Shown: positions 26,352-36,850, counted from the first letter of the stretch. The stretch is 56,582 bases of DNA from Pseudoalteromonas fuliginea (GCF_000690055.1 NZ_JJNZ01000011.1:1-56582); one strand, 5' to 3'. Translations and numbers: made by a program. The notes: generated by a model not told the origin, from the letters alone.

Positions 26352-27422
26352 ATGCTTAGCGCTATTAAAAATTTGGGTATTAATACTAAGCAATACGGCG
26401 ATACGCGCTGGTGGTTAGGTATGCTGCTGGTGGCTGTTTTGGCGGGAGCATCTATTGCATTAAGTAAGTTACCCGTAATGCAAAGTGCCCAGTTTAGCTC
26501 TTTAACGATTGGTATTGTGCTTGGCATTATTGTGGGTAACAGTGTGTTTTCGCGCATTGCTACGCAAACCGATGTTGGTGTTGATTACGCTAAAAGTATA
26601 TTGCTTAAAGCGGGGGTTGTGTTGTTTGGGTTTAGAATTACCTTTGCGCAAGTAGCGGGCGTGGGCTGGGAAGGCTTATTAACCGATGTTGTAATGCTGT
26701 TAGGTACATTTATTTTGGCAGTGCAGTTAGGTAAGCGCGTATTTAAGCTTGATGAACAAACAACCATATTAATTGGCGCAGGTAGCTCTATTTGTGGTGC
26801 CGCTGCGGTTATGGCAACTGAGCCAGTTATAAAAGCGCAGGCGCATAAAGTATCGGTAGCGGTGGCAACGGTGGTGGTGTTTGGCACGTTAAGCATGTTC
26901 GCCTACCCAATTATGTTTGATTACATGGGGCTGAGTGAACACGCTTACGGTATTTTTGTAGGCTCAACTATTCATGAAGTAGCGCAAGTGGTTGCAGCGG
27001 GCACTGCTGTAAGCGCCAATGCTGCAGATACCGCTGTTATAGAAAAAATGCTAAGGGTGATGATGCTTGCGCCATTTTTAGTGGGCTTATCGTTTTGGCA
27101 AAGTAAAAAGCATGCTAAAACAAACAATAACGAGCATGGCGGCGAGCAAAAAGCAGGTATTACGATCCCTTGGTTTGCGGTGTTATTTATTGTGGCAAGT
27201 GGTGTACATTCGCTATCAGTTATTCCTCAAGTGGCTACAAGCGCAGTTGTTTGGTTTGATAATATATTACTCACCATTGCGATGGTGGCTTTAGGCTTAC
27301 GTACACATGTAGGGGCAATTCGCCAAGCGGGTATTAAACCGCTGTTACTGGCGCTGTGTTTATTTTTGTTTTTAACATTGGGTGGTTACGCTATTAATAT
27401 AGGCATTGCTGAGCTGTTTTAA
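26352..27422 (+). CDS. YeiH-family putative sulfate exporter
   Basis: A 356-aa inner-membrane protein of the UPF0324 (YeiH) family with about ten hydrophobic segments. Recognisable stretches are TIGIVLGIIVGNSVFSRIA, SILLKAGVVLFGFRITFAQV, LIGAGSSICGAAAVMATEPV, the IFVGSTIHEVAQVVAAG motif and VALGLRTHVGAIRQAG. Family members are annotated as putative sulfate/sulfonate exporters, but direct biochemical proof is limited. Divergence from a YeiE-like LysR regulator with a palindrome in the spacer supports regulated expression. Confidence 0.9.
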   Translation: MLSAIKNLGINTKQYGDTRWWLGMLLVAVLAGASIALSKLPVMQSAQFSSLTIGIVLGIIVGNSVFSRIATQTDVGVDYAKSILLKAGVVLFGFRITFAQVAGVGWEGLLTDVVMLLGTFILAVQLGKRVFKLDEQTTILIGAGSSICGAAAVMATEPVIKAQAHKVSVAVATVVVFGTLSMFAYPIMFDYMGLSEHAYGIFVGSTIHEVAQVVAAGTAVSANAADTAVIEKMLRVMMLAPFLVGLSFWQSKKHAKTNNNEHGGEQKAGITIPWFAVLFIVASGVHSLSVIPQVATSAVVWFDNILLTIAMVALGLRTHVGAIRQAGIKPLLLALCLFLFLTLGGYAINIGIAELF

Positions 27423-27436
27423 ACGTTACTTTGTAA

Positions 27437-27471
27437 AAGTTGATTGGCGGCTTAAATTGGCCAATCAACTT
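27437..27471 (-). terminator. Terminator between convergent genes
   Basis: AAGTTGATTGGC (27437-27448) pairs perfectly with GCCAATCAACTT (27460-27471). It overlaps the last codons of the photolyase gene. On the minus strand TTTT follows. Confidence 0.6.
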
Positions 27472-28759
27472 CGTTTAAGTTATCGAGTTGTGTACTTGCA
27501 TTTTTATTACCTTGCCATTTATTAGTGTAAACAGCGTGCGGGTCAAACTGTAACGTTTGTTTTTCAATATTGAAGTGCCTACCACCACGCGGATCTACGC
27601 CTACACCTGCTATATATTGCCAATTACCCCAATTAGCGGCTACATCGTAATCAATCAGTTGCTGTTCAAAATAAGCTGCCCCATAGCGCCAATCAAGGCC
27701 AAGCTCGTTCACTAAGCAGCTTGCTGCAATTTGCCTTGCTCTATTTGATATATAACCCGTAGCGTTAAGCTCATTCATAATGGCATTGACTAATGGGTAG
27801 GGTGTTGCGCCATTACACCATGCAGCAAATCGGCTTGGCATAAATGTAGTGAGGGGTTTGGTTTGCTTTTGGCCTTTAAAGCTAAACAGGCTTTTACCTG
27901 CCTTAAGTGCATGCCATTTAAAATATTCTCGCCATAGCAATTCAAATTTAATCCAGTAGGTAGACTCGTTTGTTATATAGCTTTGTTCGTACGCCTCAAC
28001 TGCTTTATAAACTTGCCGCGCACTTACACACCCAAAAGCAAGCCAGGTACTAAATTTTGTGGTGTTATTAAAGCCATCAAGCTCGTTTCGAGTTATTTTA
28101 TAAGTACTTGGCAGCAAGCCTGAAAAGTATTGCTCTAAGTGTGTTTGCGCACTTTTAAACCCGCCATGCATTACACCATTATTTGCTATACGCTCTAAAG
28201 GTTTTTTAGCGCACAAGGTTATTGGCTGAGGGAGCGAACCGTTTGGTAATGTTGAAAGTGAAATGGGGCTAGTGGCGGCCTCTACCTTTTTACGAAACGG
28301 GGTAAAGTGTTTAGGTAATTCGCTTAAATCAAACGGTAGGTCACTTTGTTTATAGAGTGTGTCTTGCTGCGACCCTGTAAATTTAGTATTAGGGCAATGT
28401 GATTTGAGTAAGTTTATTTGGCGTTGCTCGTACACACCAAATTGCTCGCTGTATACAACTTCATCTATATTTTGCTCATTTATACGCGCTTTCAAAAGCG
28501 ATACGGGTTCACCCTCAAGTACGTGCAGTGTTTGCCCGCGTTCAATGAGCGCTTGTTGTAGTTCGTACAAGCTTTGCATTAAAAACTGTTGTTTGTGCAC
28601 GCCATATGGCTTTTGTTGGTAGTTATTATTTTTAAACCAGTGTGGGTTTATAACAAATACAATATCTAGTGCGCATTGCTGCGACACAAGGTCACTAAAA
28701 ATAGCATTGTCGGTTAGACGTAAATCGTTTTGTAGCCAATATAAAATGCGTTTGCTCAT
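27452..28759 (-). CDS. DASH-family cryptochrome / deoxyribodipyrimidine photolyase
   Basis: A 435-aa flavoprotein that uses blue light. DASH proteins repair cyclobutane dimers in single-stranded DNA and may also signal. The photolyase N-terminal domain starts ILYWLQNDLRLTDN. The FAD-binding domain includes FELLWREYFKWHALKAG, CNGATPYPLVNAIMNEL, NATGYISNRARQIAASCLVN, WRYGAAYFEQQLID and WGNWQYIAGVGVDPRGGRHF; the GVGVDPRGGRHFN stretch is diagnostic of the DASH group. It is monocistronic and convergent with the exporter gene. Confidence 0.94.
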   Translation of the reverse strand: MSKRILYWLQNDLRLTDNAIFSDLVSQQCALDIVFVINPHWFKNNNYQQKPYGVHKQQFLMQSLYELQQALIERGQTLHVLEGEPVSLLKARINEQNIDEVVYSEQFGVYEQRQINLLKSHCPNTKFTGSQQDTLYKQSDLPFDLSELPKHFTPFRKKVEAATSPISLSTLPNGSLPQPITLCAKKPLERIANNGVMHGGFKSAQTHLEQYFSGLLPSTYKITRNELDGFNNTTKFSTWLAFGCVSARQVYKAVEAYEQSYITNESTYWIKFELLWREYFKWHALKAGKSLFSFKGQKQTKPLTTFMPSRFAAWCNGATPYPLVNAIMNELNATGYISNRARQIAASCLVNELGLDWRYGAAYFEQQLIDYDVAANWGNWQYIAGVGVDPRGGRHFNIEKQTLQFDPHAVYTNKWQGNKNASTQLDNLNEVDWPI

Positions 28760-28840
28760 AGGTTAGCTCAGGTTTTTGTAATCATTAACTTTACGAAGCA
28801 AAAGCGGGTAGGGATTAGTTTTGAGGTGTTTAAGAGGGTT

Positions 28841-28871
28841 TTAAAAAGAGGCGGCAAATAATACCGCCTCC
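28841..28871 (-). terminator. Rho-independent terminator of the DUF885 gene
   Basis: GAGGCGG / CCGCCTC with a 9-nt loop, followed on the minus strand by TTTTTAAAAC. Confidence 0.85.
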
Positions 28872-28878
28872 TTTAATG

Positions 28879-30606
28879 TTAAATAGCTGATTTTTGCTCT
28901 GCTATCCAATCGTTTATTACATCTTCAAGTACCGACATAGGCAGCGAGCCTTGGCCAATAACGGTGTCGTGAAAGCTGCGTATATCAAACTTAGCACCGA
29001 GCTCTTTTTCGGCTTTTGCACGCAGTTCGCGTATTTTTATTTCGCCCATTTTGTACGAAAGCGCTTGGCCTGGCCATGAAATATAACGATCTATTTGATC
29101 CTCCACCGCACTTTGTGGCAAAGCAGTGTGATCTGCCAAGTAGTCAATAGCCTTTTGGCGGCTCCAACCAAACGCATGAATACCGGTATCAACAACAAGC
29201 CTCACTGCACGCCACATTTCGTAACCTAAACGACCAAAGTCGCTGTAGGGGCTTTGATAAAAGCCGGCTTCTTTTCCTAAACGTTCGGTGTATAGTGCCC
29301 AGCCTTCGCCAAATGCTGAGTGGCTAAGTGTGCGTCTAAACTGGGGTACATTTAACTCCATTGCAATGGCGTTTTGTAAATGGTGCCCTGGTATTGCCTC
29401 GTGAAGGCTTAGTGCTTCTAAATTATACAAAGGCTGTAGCTTAGGTGTTGAGGCCAAAAAGTAAGTGCCAGGGGAGCGGTTATCAGCAGGTGGCATATAA
29501 AACGCACCACGACTCGCTGAGCCTTTAATAGTAAAGGTGTTACGCGGTAAATGATTAAAGTAGGTTGGTAATTTTCCATACATTTTTTGCGTTATAAAAG
29601 CGGTTTTTTCTAGCAAGTCTTGCGCGTCTTTTGCGTAAAATTGCTCATCGGTTGCTAAAAATTCTAAAAAATCGCTGTATGTGCCATCAAAACCTACTTT
29701 ATCAATAATGCTTTGCATTTGCGCTTTAATACGCGCGACTTCTTTTAAGCCAAGCTCATGAATTTTCTTTGGTGTGGCATTGGTTGTGGTGTAGTAATTA
29801 ACTGCATATTTGTAATACTCAAGCCCGCCTTTAACGCTTGCAATACCCGGCTGGGCTCTACAGTTAGGCATGTAATCGTTTTCAAAAAAGTCGTAAAAAT
29901 GCTGATAAGCAGGGACTACTTTTGAGCTGATTAAGGCCTTTGCTTTATTTTGGTATGTGGCTTTTTGCTCTGCAGTAAACGTTTTTGGTATACGTGTAAA
30001 GGGCTCGTAAAGGGCACTGTTTTCAGGTTGCTTAACAATATGCGCGCTAATGCTTTGGCTGTAATTTTCAAAGGTTTTGCAGTAATGAGTAAAGCCTGTT
30101 TTTATACCTTCTTTCATTAAATCAATATTTTGCTGATTAAATCGAGGGTAGTCGGCAAGGCTGATTAAAAATGCGTTGTAATCGTCGGGTGTTAAAAATG
30201 CCATATTAGCCGGTGCTTCGGCAAAATAAGTATGCCAGCCACTTAAAAAATTAACCGGAAAATACTTATCTTGATAAAGGTAGCTTTGCTGCTCTGTTTC
30301 TCGCTCATATTTAAATAAGCGGTAGTTCATTAGCTGCTCGTTGTTGAGCGTTTTTGGGTCAATGCTGGCTAAGCTTTTTAGTACGCTGTTGTTATAAGCT
30401 TGGCGCTTTGCAATGGCTTGCTCGCTCCAATTTGGCAATGTACCGTTTGGCTTCCAGCCATCTGGATCGGTACGAAAAAATATTTTTTCAGCTTTAGCGT
30501 TTTGCCAGTGGTTATCAATAATGGTTTTTAAATCAGTGTTACTGTCGGCTAAGCTTGGTAGCGATGCAACCGCTAAGCATATAGCTAGAATACTTTTTTT
30601 AAACAT
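28879..30606 (-). CDS. DUF885-family zinc metallopeptidase-like protein, exported
   Basis: A 575-aa protein with a signal peptide (MFKKSILAICLAVASLPSLA, cleaved before DSNTD). The DUF885 catalytic helix reads HEAIPGHH near residue 395 (HExxH-type zinc motif). The downstream glutamate-containing segment GEGWALYTERLG completes the gluzincin-like site. ASRGAFYMPPADNRSPGTYF upstream is also typical of the family. Members are periplasmic or lipoprotein peptidases of mostly unknown substrate. I chose the ATG at 30606 (GGA 5 nt upstream) over the ATG two codons earlier. Confidence 0.9.
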   Translation of the reverse strand: MFKKSILAICLAVASLPSLADSNTDLKTIIDNHWQNAKAEKIFFRTDPDGWKPNGTLPNWSEQAIAKRQAYNNSVLKSLASIDPKTLNNEQLMNYRLFKYERETEQQSYLYQDKYFPVNFLSGWHTYFAEAPANMAFLTPDDYNAFLISLADYPRFNQQNIDLMKEGIKTGFTHYCKTFENYSQSISAHIVKQPENSALYEPFTRIPKTFTAEQKATYQNKAKALISSKVVPAYQHFYDFFENDYMPNCRAQPGIASVKGGLEYYKYAVNYYTTTNATPKKIHELGLKEVARIKAQMQSIIDKVGFDGTYSDFLEFLATDEQFYAKDAQDLLEKTAFITQKMYGKLPTYFNHLPRNTFTIKGSASRGAFYMPPADNRSPGTYFLASTPKLQPLYNLEALSLHEAIPGHHLQNAIAMELNVPQFRRTLSHSAFGEGWALYTERLGKEAGFYQSPYSDFGRLGYEMWRAVRLVVDTGIHAFGWSRQKAIDYLADHTALPQSAVEDQIDRYISWPGQALSYKMGEIKIRELRAKAEKELGAKFDIRSFHDTVIGQGSLPMSVLEDVINDWIAEQKSAI

Positions 30607-30823
30607 AGTCATCCGTTATTGGCGAGTTAGTTATTATTTATCGCGCTTTTTTATTTTAATTTGTGCTCAATATAGTACCAAGTTAACTTAATCAATGCGC
30701 TTACTTTTATAACCAGTACCTCTAAGTTTTACTTTTGATTGAACAAATTTCACTGCGTAACTGATTGGCGTACTAGTTTATTGTTTTATCAGCGTTTAGA
30801 ATGATTAAAACTTATTATAAAAA

Positions 30824-31420
30824 ATGACCGTCATGTTTAATAAAGTAATTACCTTAATTGATGAAGCTAATAACCAAGACCCAAATAGTGAACAGCACAA
30901 TGGACAACGCTTTCCTAAAGAAAGTTTATACGCCTTGCGCATGAGCGAAATGTTAACTCGTTTTAAACCAGATGCCGATGAACTCATGCAAATTGCAGTG
31001 CGCGGGCAGCATATACAACGCTGGAAGTCGCCACGTAGTGACTTTGAAATGAATAAGCAGGGCTATCATCAATGGCGCAGTGCACTTTATATATTTCATG
31101 CTAGCAGTGTTGTTGCGCTCATGAAGCAAGCTGGTTACGATGAAGCTGAGCAAAACCGAGTGTACGATGCGGTCGCTAAAAAGAATATTAAACGTAATCC
31201 AGACAGCCAGCTTGTTGAAAATGTGGCTAGTTTGGTGTTTATTGAACATTATATGCTTGGATTTGCCAATGCAAAACCAGATTACAATGAGGAAAAGTGG
31301 ATTGGTATAATTCGTCGTACTTGGCAAAAAATGTCAGATGAAGCGCATGAGTTTGTACTTGCAAGTAATATTACATTACCCGCACCACTTGTTGGGCTTA
31401 TTCATAAAGCGCTTGAGTAA
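30824..31420 (+). CDS. DUF4202 family protein
   Basis: A 198-aa cytoplasmic protein of the DUF4202 family: VITLIDEANNQDPNSEQ, AVRGQHIQRWKSPRSDF, the VENVASLVFIEHYMLGF segment and EKWIGIIRRTWQKMSDEAH. The pattern of conserved His, Glu and Asp residues resembles HD-like folds, but no activity is established. A second ATG three codons in is also possible. The spacing of 40 nt to the zinc-ribbon gene downstream suggests an operon. Confidence 0.82.
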   Translation: MTVMFNKVITLIDEANNQDPNSEQHNGQRFPKESLYALRMSEMLTRFKPDADELMQIAVRGQHIQRWKSPRSDFEMNKQGYHQWRSALYIFHASSVVALMKQAGYDEAEQNRVYDAVAKKNIKRNPDSQLVENVASLVFIEHYMLGFANAKPDYNEEKWIGIIRRTWQKMSDEAHEFVLASNITLPAPLVGLIHKALE

Positions 31421-31460
31421 AGTAGTATAAGTTAAGTATTAAAATAAAAAGGAGTTTTAA

Positions 31461-31964
31461 ATGCATTGCCCACGTACAAATGCCTCTCTTGAGCCGTTAT
31501 TAATTGGCGGTATTACTGTTTACACTTCAGCGCAAGGCGGCGTATTTTTTGATAACAGCCAAATTTTTAAATTTAGCTCGCCAGAGCTAAAGCACGGTCA
31601 GGTGTTGCTAAAGCATTTGAGTGAACATAGCGAGAGTGAATACGATGTATCGCTACGAATTAATTGCCCAAAGTGCAAAAAAATTGTAATGATGCGCAGG
31701 TATTTTTCGCCAGTAAAGGCCGTCGAAATAGATGAATGCCCAGGCTGTGCAGGAATATGGCTTGATAGTGGCGAGCTGGCAAAAATACACGAAAACCACT
31801 TAACACCCAAAGAGCGTAAGCTATTAGCTCATGAAATGGCAACCAATCATGGGTTTATAACTATTAAATCACCTACTTCTAGGTTTACGCCAACTAATAA
31901 AAATAAAAGTGCGCATGAAACCACCGTTGAGAACTTGGTTCGCTTAGCTTTACTTGGTTTGTGA
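31461..31964 (+). CDS. Zinc-ribbon (TFIIB-type) domain protein
   Basis: A 167-aa protein with a TFIIB-type zinc ribbon: C69 and C72 in CPKC, C93 and C96 in CPGC, followed by GIWLDSGELAKI, the usual signature of this domain. A first half-ribbon near the N-terminus (MHCPRTNASLEPLLIGGITV, GGVFFD) resembles the duplicated arrangement in the family. The function is unknown. AAGGAG precedes the ATG. A strong bidirectional terminator follows. Confidence 0.87.
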   Translation: MHCPRTNASLEPLLIGGITVYTSAQGGVFFDNSQIFKFSSPELKHGQVLLKHLSEHSESEYDVSLRINCPKCKKIVMMRRYFSPVKAVEIDECPGCAGIWLDSGELAKIHENHLTPKERKLLAHEMATNHGFITIKSPTSRFTPTNKNKSAHETTVENLVRLALLGL

Positions 31965-31985
31965 CTGTTAATAACATATTAAAAC

Positions 31986-32017
31986 AAAAACGGCGTACTA
32001 AAAAGTACGCCGTTTTT
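31986..32017. terminator. Bidirectional terminator (zinc-ribbon gene and der)
   Basis: AAAAACGGCGTACT and AGTACGCCGTTTTT pair perfectly over 14 bp around an AAAA loop, with A and T runs on the two flanks. It ends both the plus-strand zinc-ribbon gene and the minus-strand core block. Confidence 0.92.
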
Positions 32018-32044
32018 ATTACAATAAACTAATTTTTAACGAAT

Positions 32045-33511
32045 TTATTTATTACGATTTTCTTTAGCAAATGCACGTATTTTACGCTTTTGCGACAGTG
32101 TTACTTTATTAACACGACCAGCAAATGGGTTTTCACCTTCTCTAAATTCAATTTTGATTGGGGTGCCCATAATTTTAAGCGCTTTACGGTAGTAGTTCAT
32201 CAGGTAGCGTTTATAACTATCTGGTAAATCTTTAACTTGGTTACCGTGAATAACAATACGTGGTGGGTTATAACCACCGGCATGCGCATATTTGAGCTTA
32301 ACACGACGACCACGAACAAGTGGCGGCTGGTGATCGGCTTGAGCCATGTCCATAATACGACGCAACATTGCAGTACTTATACGTTTAGTCGCTGATTCAT
32401 ACGCTTCGTCAACAGACTCGAATAAATGACCAACACCTGTACCGTGTAGTGCAGATATAAAGTGTAGGCGTGCAAAGTCAATAAAGCCTAAACGGCGATC
32501 GAGCTCTGATTTAATACGATCTTTAACATAATCGTCTAAGCCATCCCATTTGTTCACTGCAATTACCAATGAACGACCTGAGTTAAGAGCAAAGCCTAAT
32601 AAGCTTAAATCTTGATCTGAAATACCATCGCGAGCATCAACAATCAATAACACAACGTTACAGTCTTCGATTGCTTGAAGCGTTTTAATTACAGAGAACT
32701 TCTCAACTACGTCGCTTACTTTTTTACGTTTGCGAACACCGGCTGTGTCAATTAACACATATTCTTTTTCATTTCGCGTCATCGGAATGTAGATAGAGTC
32801 ACGTGTTGTACCAGGCATATCGTATACAATTACGCGTTCTTCACCGAGTATTCGGTTAGTAAGTGTAGACTTACCAACATTAGGGCGACCAATAATGGCA
32901 AGCTTTACAGGTTTGTCTGCAAATGCCTGGTGATCGGTGTCGCTGTCTTCATCTTCTTCGTAAAGATTAATAAGCTCTTCGTCATCGCCTGTTACGTCTT
33001 CGTCTTGTGCAGCTAATTCAGCAATAAGCGGCTGAAGTGTTTGCTCAAGTAATAACGTAATACCACGACCATGGGATGCCGCAATATGATGAATTTCACC
33101 TAATGATAATTGGTAAAATTCAGCACAGTTTGAATCTGCATCAATACCATCGGTTTTGTTGGCAACAACAAAACACTTTTTATCTTGCTTGCGTAAGTGA
33201 TTAGCAATTGCTTGGTCAGCTACGGTCATACCTACACGAGCATCTACTAAAAACAGAACAATGTCGGCTTCTTCAATGGCTAGCAGAGATTGATCTGCCA
33301 TTTCGATTTCGATGCCTTCTTCTGAGCCATCAATACCACCCGTATCTACCACGATAAATTCATAGCCATCATAACTAGCTTGGCCATATTTTCTATCTCG
33401 TGTTAAACCAGGGAAATCGGCTACGAGCGCATCACGAGTACGTGTTAAACGGTTAAATAATGTGGACTTGCCCACATTGGGTCGCCCAACTAGAGCGATC
33501 ACGGGAAGCAT
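32045..33511 (-). CDS. der: Ribosome-assembly GTPase Der (EngA)
   Basis: A 488-aa essential GTPase with two tandem G domains and a C-terminal KH-like domain. It acts in 50S subunit maturation. The P-loops GRPNVGKS are at 8-15 and near 210; G3 motifs DTGG and DTAGV, and G4 motifs NKTD and NKWD are visible. An acidic linker ([20 protein letters not shown]) joins the two domains. The C-terminal region [20 protein letters not shown] is typical. Last gene of the core block, with an attenuator-like hairpin before it. Confidence 0.97.
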   Translation of the reverse strand: MLPVIALVGRPNVGKSTLFNRLTRTRDALVADFPGLTRDRKYGQASYDGYEFIVVDTGGIDGSEEGIEIEMADQSLLAIEEADIVLFLVDARVGMTVADQAIANHLRKQDKKCFVVANKTDGIDADSNCAEFYQLSLGEIHHIAASHGRGITLLLEQTLQPLIAELAAQDEDVTGDDEELINLYEEDEDSDTDHQAFADKPVKLAIIGRPNVGKSTLTNRILGEERVIVYDMPGTTRDSIYIPMTRNEKEYVLIDTAGVRKRKKVSDVVEKFSVIKTLQAIEDCNVVLLIVDARDGISDQDLSLLGFALNSGRSLVIAVNKWDGLDDYVKDRIKSELDRRLGFIDFARLHFISALHGTGVGHLFESVDEAYESATKRISTAMLRRIMDMAQADHQPPLVRGRRVKLKYAHAGGYNPPRIVIHGNQVKDLPDSYKRYLMNYYRKALKIMGTPIKIEFREGENPFAGRVNKVTLSQKRKIRAFAKENRNK

Positions 33512-33536
33512 AAACTACCTCTTTAAAAAACAACAA

Positions 33537-33559
33537 AAGGCTTCGCAGTGCGAAGCCTT
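33537..33559 (-). terminator. Hairpin between bamB and der
   Basis: AAGGCTTCGCA / TGCGAAGCCTT pair with a minimal loop and are followed on the minus strand by TTGTTGTTTTTT. It could terminate most bamB transcripts, leaving der partly dependent on read-through or an internal promoter. Confidence 0.75.
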
Positions 33560-33604
33560 ACAAAAAATAATTAACTATTAGCAGGTTATACTAATAGTAG
33601 TAAG

Positions 33605-34783
33605 TTAGTTCGGTATTTTAACCGCACTAACTTCACCATCACGGGTGTATAAAATCAGTTTATCGTCGGCAACAACAGGCTCAATAAAAAATCCTGAACT
33701 GTCAAAGTCTTCACGAGATACTAGCTCGCCAGTTTCTTTATTTAACCAATGCAGGTTACCTTCTTGGTCGCCTATAGCTAAATGGCTACCCGCAACTGTA
33801 GGGCCTGTTAAGTACCAACCACGTAGAGCGGGTTGGCTCCAACGTTCAATACCTGAATCTTTATCCAATGCGTAAATAACACCATCGCTATCTACTACAT
33901 AAATACTTTGTGCGTCCATTGCAATATCGCGGTAGCTACTGTATTCACGTTTCCAGACAATATTACCTGAGCGAATATCAATAGCGGCTAAGTTACCATT
34001 ATAAGCAATAGCATATGCGTATGGGCCGCTAATAAGTGGTTGAGTATCTACGTCAACTAGGCGTTCAAACTCTGATGCACCTTTAGCTACCGCTATTTCT
34101 GCGCTCCATGCTGAGTAACCACTTTCTGAAATCAAAACGTTTAACTTGCCTGTTTCAAGGCCAACTAATACACCACCGTTAGCAACGGTTGGCGAGCTTT
34201 GTCCGCGCAATGTTAGCGGCGGTACTTCTTGTTCAAAGCTCCAACGCTGCTCACCTGTATCTGGGTGTAACGCTAATAATTTACCAGACGCTAAATTAAC
34301 AAAAACTAAGCCATCGCCAGCAGTTGGTTTTGATAGCGATTCACCAGGTACATTTTTACGCCAAACTTCTTCACCTGTTTCACGGTCAAGGGCTATAATG
34401 AAGCCATGTTCAGAGCCAATATAAATCTTACCATAAGCTTGTAAAATACCGCCTGATAATTTTGCTGTACCGTTGTCACTCCATGGCCAAAATGATAAAT
34501 CCTGACGCACGTCAGTTTCCCATTTTGTGTCGCCATTCGTAAGCGAAAGTGCTTCAACTTGGCCTTCACGGCTAGCAACGTATACAGTATCTTTATAAAT
34601 AGCAGGCGTTAGTCGAGAGAAATAATGCTCTACACCGTCACCAACTGATTCTTGCCAAACAACGTCAGTTTCAAACTGGTTTACAATTTCAGGAAGTACT
34701 AGTTCGTCTTCATCATCACTTGATGAACAACCCATCAGTGTTGCCATACATAGGGCAAGGGTTGCAGTCGTTAATTTTCTCAT
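33605..34783 (-). CDS. bamB: Outer-membrane protein assembly factor BamB
   Basis: A 392-aa lipoprotein of the Bam complex that helps fold beta-barrel proteins into the outer membrane. The lipobox LMGCS places lipidation on Cys19. An eight-bladed beta-propeller of repeated PQQ-like blades follows (VYVASREGQVEALSLTNGD, IYIGSEHGFIIALDRETGEE, VFVNLASGKLLALHPDTGEQ). It lies between yfgM and der, as in E. coli. Confidence 0.96.
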   Translation of the reverse strand: MRKLTTATLALCMATLMGCSSSDDEDELVLPEIVNQFETDVVWQESVGDGVEHYFSRLTPAIYKDTVYVASREGQVEALSLTNGDTKWETDVRQDLSFWPWSDNGTAKLSGGILQAYGKIYIGSEHGFIIALDRETGEEVWRKNVPGESLSKPTAGDGLVFVNLASGKLLALHPDTGEQRWSFEQEVPPLTLRGQSSPTVANGGVLVGLETGKLNVLISESGYSAWSAEIAVAKGASEFERLVDVDTQPLISGPYAYAIAYNGNLAAIDIRSGNIVWKREYSSYRDIAMDAQSIYVVDSDGVIYALDKDSGIERWSQPALRGWYLTGPTVAGSHLAIGDQEGNLHWLNKETGELVSREDFDSSGFFIEPVVADDKLILYTRDGEVSAVKIPN

Positions 34784-34793
34784 GCCTAAAACC

Positions 34794-35414
34794 TTAAGCC
34801 GCTGGGCTAGTTACTGCTAGGTCATCTAACTTAACTTGTAATAGTGGGTTACTGGTTAATCCACCTGCATCTACAGCTGCTTGATAAGCAGTGCGAGCAT
34901 GATCTTTATTACCTTGCTGAGCGTAAATATCGCCTTTAAGCTCGGCAACGTTTGCGTTAAATGCTTCTGGTAATGGTGCATTTAATGTATTTAATGCATC
35001 GTCATATTTAGTTTGTGCAATTTGAATGCGGGCTAAGCGTGTAATAGCAATTGCTTTTAGTTCTGCATTTTGCACATTAGATACGATCCAACTCAGTTTT
35101 TCGCTTGCTACATCTAACTTTTGCGCATCTACAGCATCTTTAGCAGCAACAAATGCGGCTAATGTTGCGTAGTTTGTGTCTTTATTTTCGCTGATAAACG
35201 TATCTGCTGAAGATAATACATCATCACCTTCAACAAGCTTAGTGAAAGAGTTTGATGCTTTCTCAGCTGTTGTGATTTGGTTTTGGTTATACGCTTTCCA
35301 GCCATACAAACCACCCAAGCCAACAACTATACCTAGTGCAAGTGAAACGCCGTTTTCACGGAAAAAACGTTTAATGGCTTCTGCTTGTTCTTCTTCTGTT
35401 GAATGTATATCCAT
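34794..35414 (-). CDS. yfgM: YfgM ancillary SecYEG translocon subunit
   Basis: A 206-aa inner-membrane protein. The N-terminus is cytoplasmic (MDIHSTEEEQAEAIKRFF), with one transmembrane helix at about 24-43 (LALGIVVGLGGLYGWKAY) and a periplasmic TPR-like domain. In E. coli YfgM associates with SecYEG and the chaperone PpiD. It is 10 nt from bamB and 19 nt from hisS, within the conserved operon. Confidence 0.93.
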   Translation of the reverse strand: MDIHSTEEEQAEAIKRFFRENGVSLALGIVVGLGGLYGWKAYNQNQITTAEKASNSFTKLVEGDDVLSSADTFISENKDTNYATLAAFVAAKDAVDAQKLDVASEKLSWIVSNVQNAELKAIAITRLARIQIAQTKYDDALNTLNAPLPEAFNANVAELKGDIYAQQGNKDHARTAYQAAVDAGGLTSNPLLQVKLDDLAVTSPAA

Positions 35415-35433
35415 GTTTACCTCTAATGTCAGC

Positions 35434-36714
35434 TTAGCCGTTAATAAGCTCAGCTAATAGCGTTTTAGCTTGTTCTAATTCTAGTGTGACTTGTTCTTTA
35501 CGTTCACGTAAATACTTTATAGTCACAACGCCTTTTTCTAATTCATCTTCACCGATAATAACAGCAACAAGTGCATCGCTTTTATCAGCACGTTTTAATT
35601 GTTTTTTAAAGTTACCGCCGCCAGCATGTACCATAACACGTAAACCGGCTACGTCACGACGTAGTTCAGAGGCAATAATAGGTGCTTGAATACTTGCTTT
35701 GTCGCCCATCGCTGCTAAATATACATCAGCATTGCGACGAATGTCACCCACACACTCAATAGCCTGTAGCAATAATACTAAACGTTCTAGGCCCATTGCA
35801 AAACCAACCGCTGGGGTTGCTTTACCACCTAGTTGCTCAACTAAACCATCGTAACGACCGCCTGCACAAACAGTGCCTTGTGCGCCTAAACTGTCGGTTA
35901 CCCATTCAAATACGGTACGGTTGTAGTAGTCTAAACCACGTACTAATTTTTCATTAACCGTGTATGAGACGCCTGCAGCGTCTAAACGTTCACATAAATT
36001 TTTAAAATGTTCTTTTGATTCAACATCTAGGTGCTCAGATAATCTAGGTGCGTCGGTTAATATGGCTTGTACATCTGGGTTTTTGCTATCAAGTACGCGT
36101 AATGGGTTTGAATACATACGACGTTTTGAATCTTCATCCAGCACATCTATGTGTTGTTCAAGGTAAGCTACTAATGCATCACGGTAATCGGCGCGCGCTT
36201 CGTTAGATCCTAATGAGTTAAGCTCTAAGCGTACGTGCTCAGTAATACCAAATGCTTCCCATAGTTGCGCTGTTAATAAAATAACTTCGGCATCTATATC
36301 GGCTGTGGCAATACCAAATGTTTCTAAACCAAATTGGTGAAACTGGCGGTAACGACCTTTTTGCGGACGTTCATGGCGAAACATTGGTCCCATATACCAA
36401 AGACGCTGCTCTTGGTTATATAACAATCCATTTTCGTTACCTGCGCGCACACATACAGCGGTGCCTTCAGGGCGCAGTGTTAATAAGTCACCATTGCGAT
36501 CTGCAAAGGTGTACATTTCTTTTTCTACTATATCGGTTACTTCACCAATAGAGCGTTTAAATAAGTCGGTTGATTCTACAATAGGAAAACGAATTTCTTG
36601 ATAACCGAACGATGCTACTGTCTCGCGTAAAATGCTTTCTACTTTCTGCCAAACTTGTGTGTCGCCTGGCAGACAATCGTTCATACCGCGAACTGCCTGA
36701 ATTTGTTTTGCCAC
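35434..36714 (-). CDS. hisS: Histidyl-tRNA synthetase
   Basis: A 426-aa class II synthetase. Motif 2 region [20 protein letters not shown], the histidine-specific [15 protein letters not shown] and [14 protein letters not shown] motifs, and motif 3 GFAMGLERL are all present; the C-terminal anticodon-binding domain follows. The start is GTG, with AGGA 7 nt upstream. A candidate promoter lies in the spacer to ispG. Confidence 0.97.
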   Translation of the reverse strand: MAKQIQAVRGMNDCLPGDTQVWQKVESILRETVASFGYQEIRFPIVESTDLFKRSIGEVTDIVEKEMYTFADRNGDLLTLRPEGTAVCVRAGNENGLLYNQEQRLWYMGPMFRHERPQKGRYRQFHQFGLETFGIATADIDAEVILLTAQLWEAFGITEHVRLELNSLGSNEARADYRDALVAYLEQHIDVLDEDSKRRMYSNPLRVLDSKNPDVQAILTDAPRLSEHLDVESKEHFKNLCERLDAAGVSYTVNEKLVRGLDYYNRTVFEWVTDSLGAQGTVCAGGRYDGLVEQLGGKATPAVGFAMGLERLVLLLQAIECVGDIRRNADVYLAAMGDKASIQAPIIASELRRDVAGLRVMVHAGGGNFKKQLKRADKSDALVAVIIGEDELEKGVVTIKYLRERKEQVTLELEQAKTLLAELING

Positions 36715-36787
36715 TGATAAATCCTAAATGCTGTTTATGTGTAATAAAAAATGCTTACACAACAAGAATGCTAAAAATTGACCTGAC

Positions 36788-36815
36788 ATTATAGCGTTTT
36801 AGCTATAAAGGTAAA
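36788..36815 (-). promoter_or_regulatory. Candidate promoter of hisS
   Basis: On the minus strand TTTACC, 16 nt, TATAAT lies about 75 nt upstream of the hisS GTG. The same place holds an inverted repeat TTATAGC / GCTATAA. It would allow hisS-yfgM-bamB expression independently of ispG. Confidence 0.5.
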
Positions 36816-36850
36816 CGGCAAACAGCGTTGTCTGCCGCTAAATACGGTAT